Of a stretch of DNA of 64,000 nucleotides, positions 63,973 through 64,000 are shown one piece after another. The notes beneath the pieces were generated by a model. The model made no database searches. It worked only from the letters and a program-made list of their open reading frames with translations, and was not told where the DNA came from. This stretch comes from Marinimicrobium hydrolyticum (GTDB lineage Bacteria > Pseudomonadota > Gammaproteobacteria > Pseudomonadales > Cellvibrionaceae). Location: NCBI RefSeq assembly GCF_030848505.1, contig NZ_JAVDDU010000002.1, positions 62,001 through 126,000 of the forward strand, in the 5' to 3' direction. Numbering within the stretch: the stretch's first letter is position 1; the number at the start of each line of letters is the position of its first letter. A program made the translations under genes and the position numbers.

Positions 63973-64000
63973 AAGTTCGCGTGACTATGTCCAAAGGGGT

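Noticed and set aside
63783-63974. Small minus-strand ORF at the right end
   Set aside because: It overlaps the symporter gene antisense and runs through the terminator hairpin.

Overview
The window reads as chromosomal DNA from a free-living, plant-polysaccharide-degrading gammaproteobacterium, most likely of the Cellvibrionaceae/Marinimicrobium type. This is inferred from the gene order secG-tpiA-glmM-folP-ftsH-rlmE-yhbY-greA-carBA, the nrdR-ribD-ribE-ribBA-ribH-nusB-thiL-pgpA block, and two hemicellulose loci with a TonB receptor. No rRNA, CRISPR array or intact transposon is visible.

Layout. (1) 1-1243: a P4-type tyrosine integrase, cut by the window edge, beside the 3' end of tRNA-Leu(GAG); this is probably the right end of an integrated island lying to the left. 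(2) 1280-12935: a core housekeeping block, mostly on the minus strand, from secG to carA. Behind carA are a promoter and an intrinsic terminator that look like an attenuated leader. (3) 13386-16284: a two-gene ABC exporter and an EEP-family phosphohydrolase sit between carA and dapB. (4) 16411-24919: dapB and the riboflavin/thiamine block, including a separate GTP cyclohydrolase II and a RibBA whose cyclohydrolase half has lost its zinc cysteines. (5) 25001-31758: an FCD-type GntR regulator, galM, mgtE, copA behind a textbook CueR-type promoter, and one unrecognised exported protein.

(6) 31917-45206: an L-arabinan locus. A TonB receptor is followed by a six-gene minus-strand operon, araB-araD-araA-GPH symporter-GH43-GH43, with an SDR dehydrogenase and a divergent GluR0-like ligand-gated channel beyond it. 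Endo-arabinanase cuts arabinan outside, the receptor and symporter bring the products in, a cytoplasmic exo-arabinofuranosidase trims them and AraABD sends arabinose to xylulose 5-phosphate. Similar AT-rich sites precede gntR, the receptor, araB and the SDR/channel pair. (7) 45737-52917: rlmB, rnr, tRNA-Leu(CAG), a Na/phosphate cotransporter with a PhoU-like partner, and a methyltransferase. (8) 53215-59574: a glucuronoxylan side-chain cluster with a Nudix-fold regulator lacking its catalytic glutamates, GH115 alpha-glucuronidase, mannonate dehydratase and GH43. (9) 60369-63931: a stand-alone dihydrolipoyl dehydrogenase, a TetR regulator with twin operators, and a sodium:neurotransmitter-type symporter.

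The most unusual signal is a family of intergenic repeats with at least seven copies. Each has self-complementary outer arms around a core that folds into a hairpin with a near-constant six-base loop (RTCCCT or ATCCAT). The hairpin stems differ from copy to copy but stay paired, which is a covariation pattern. Four tandem hairpins of the same kind lie between duplicated copies of the tRNA-Leu(CAG) terminator.
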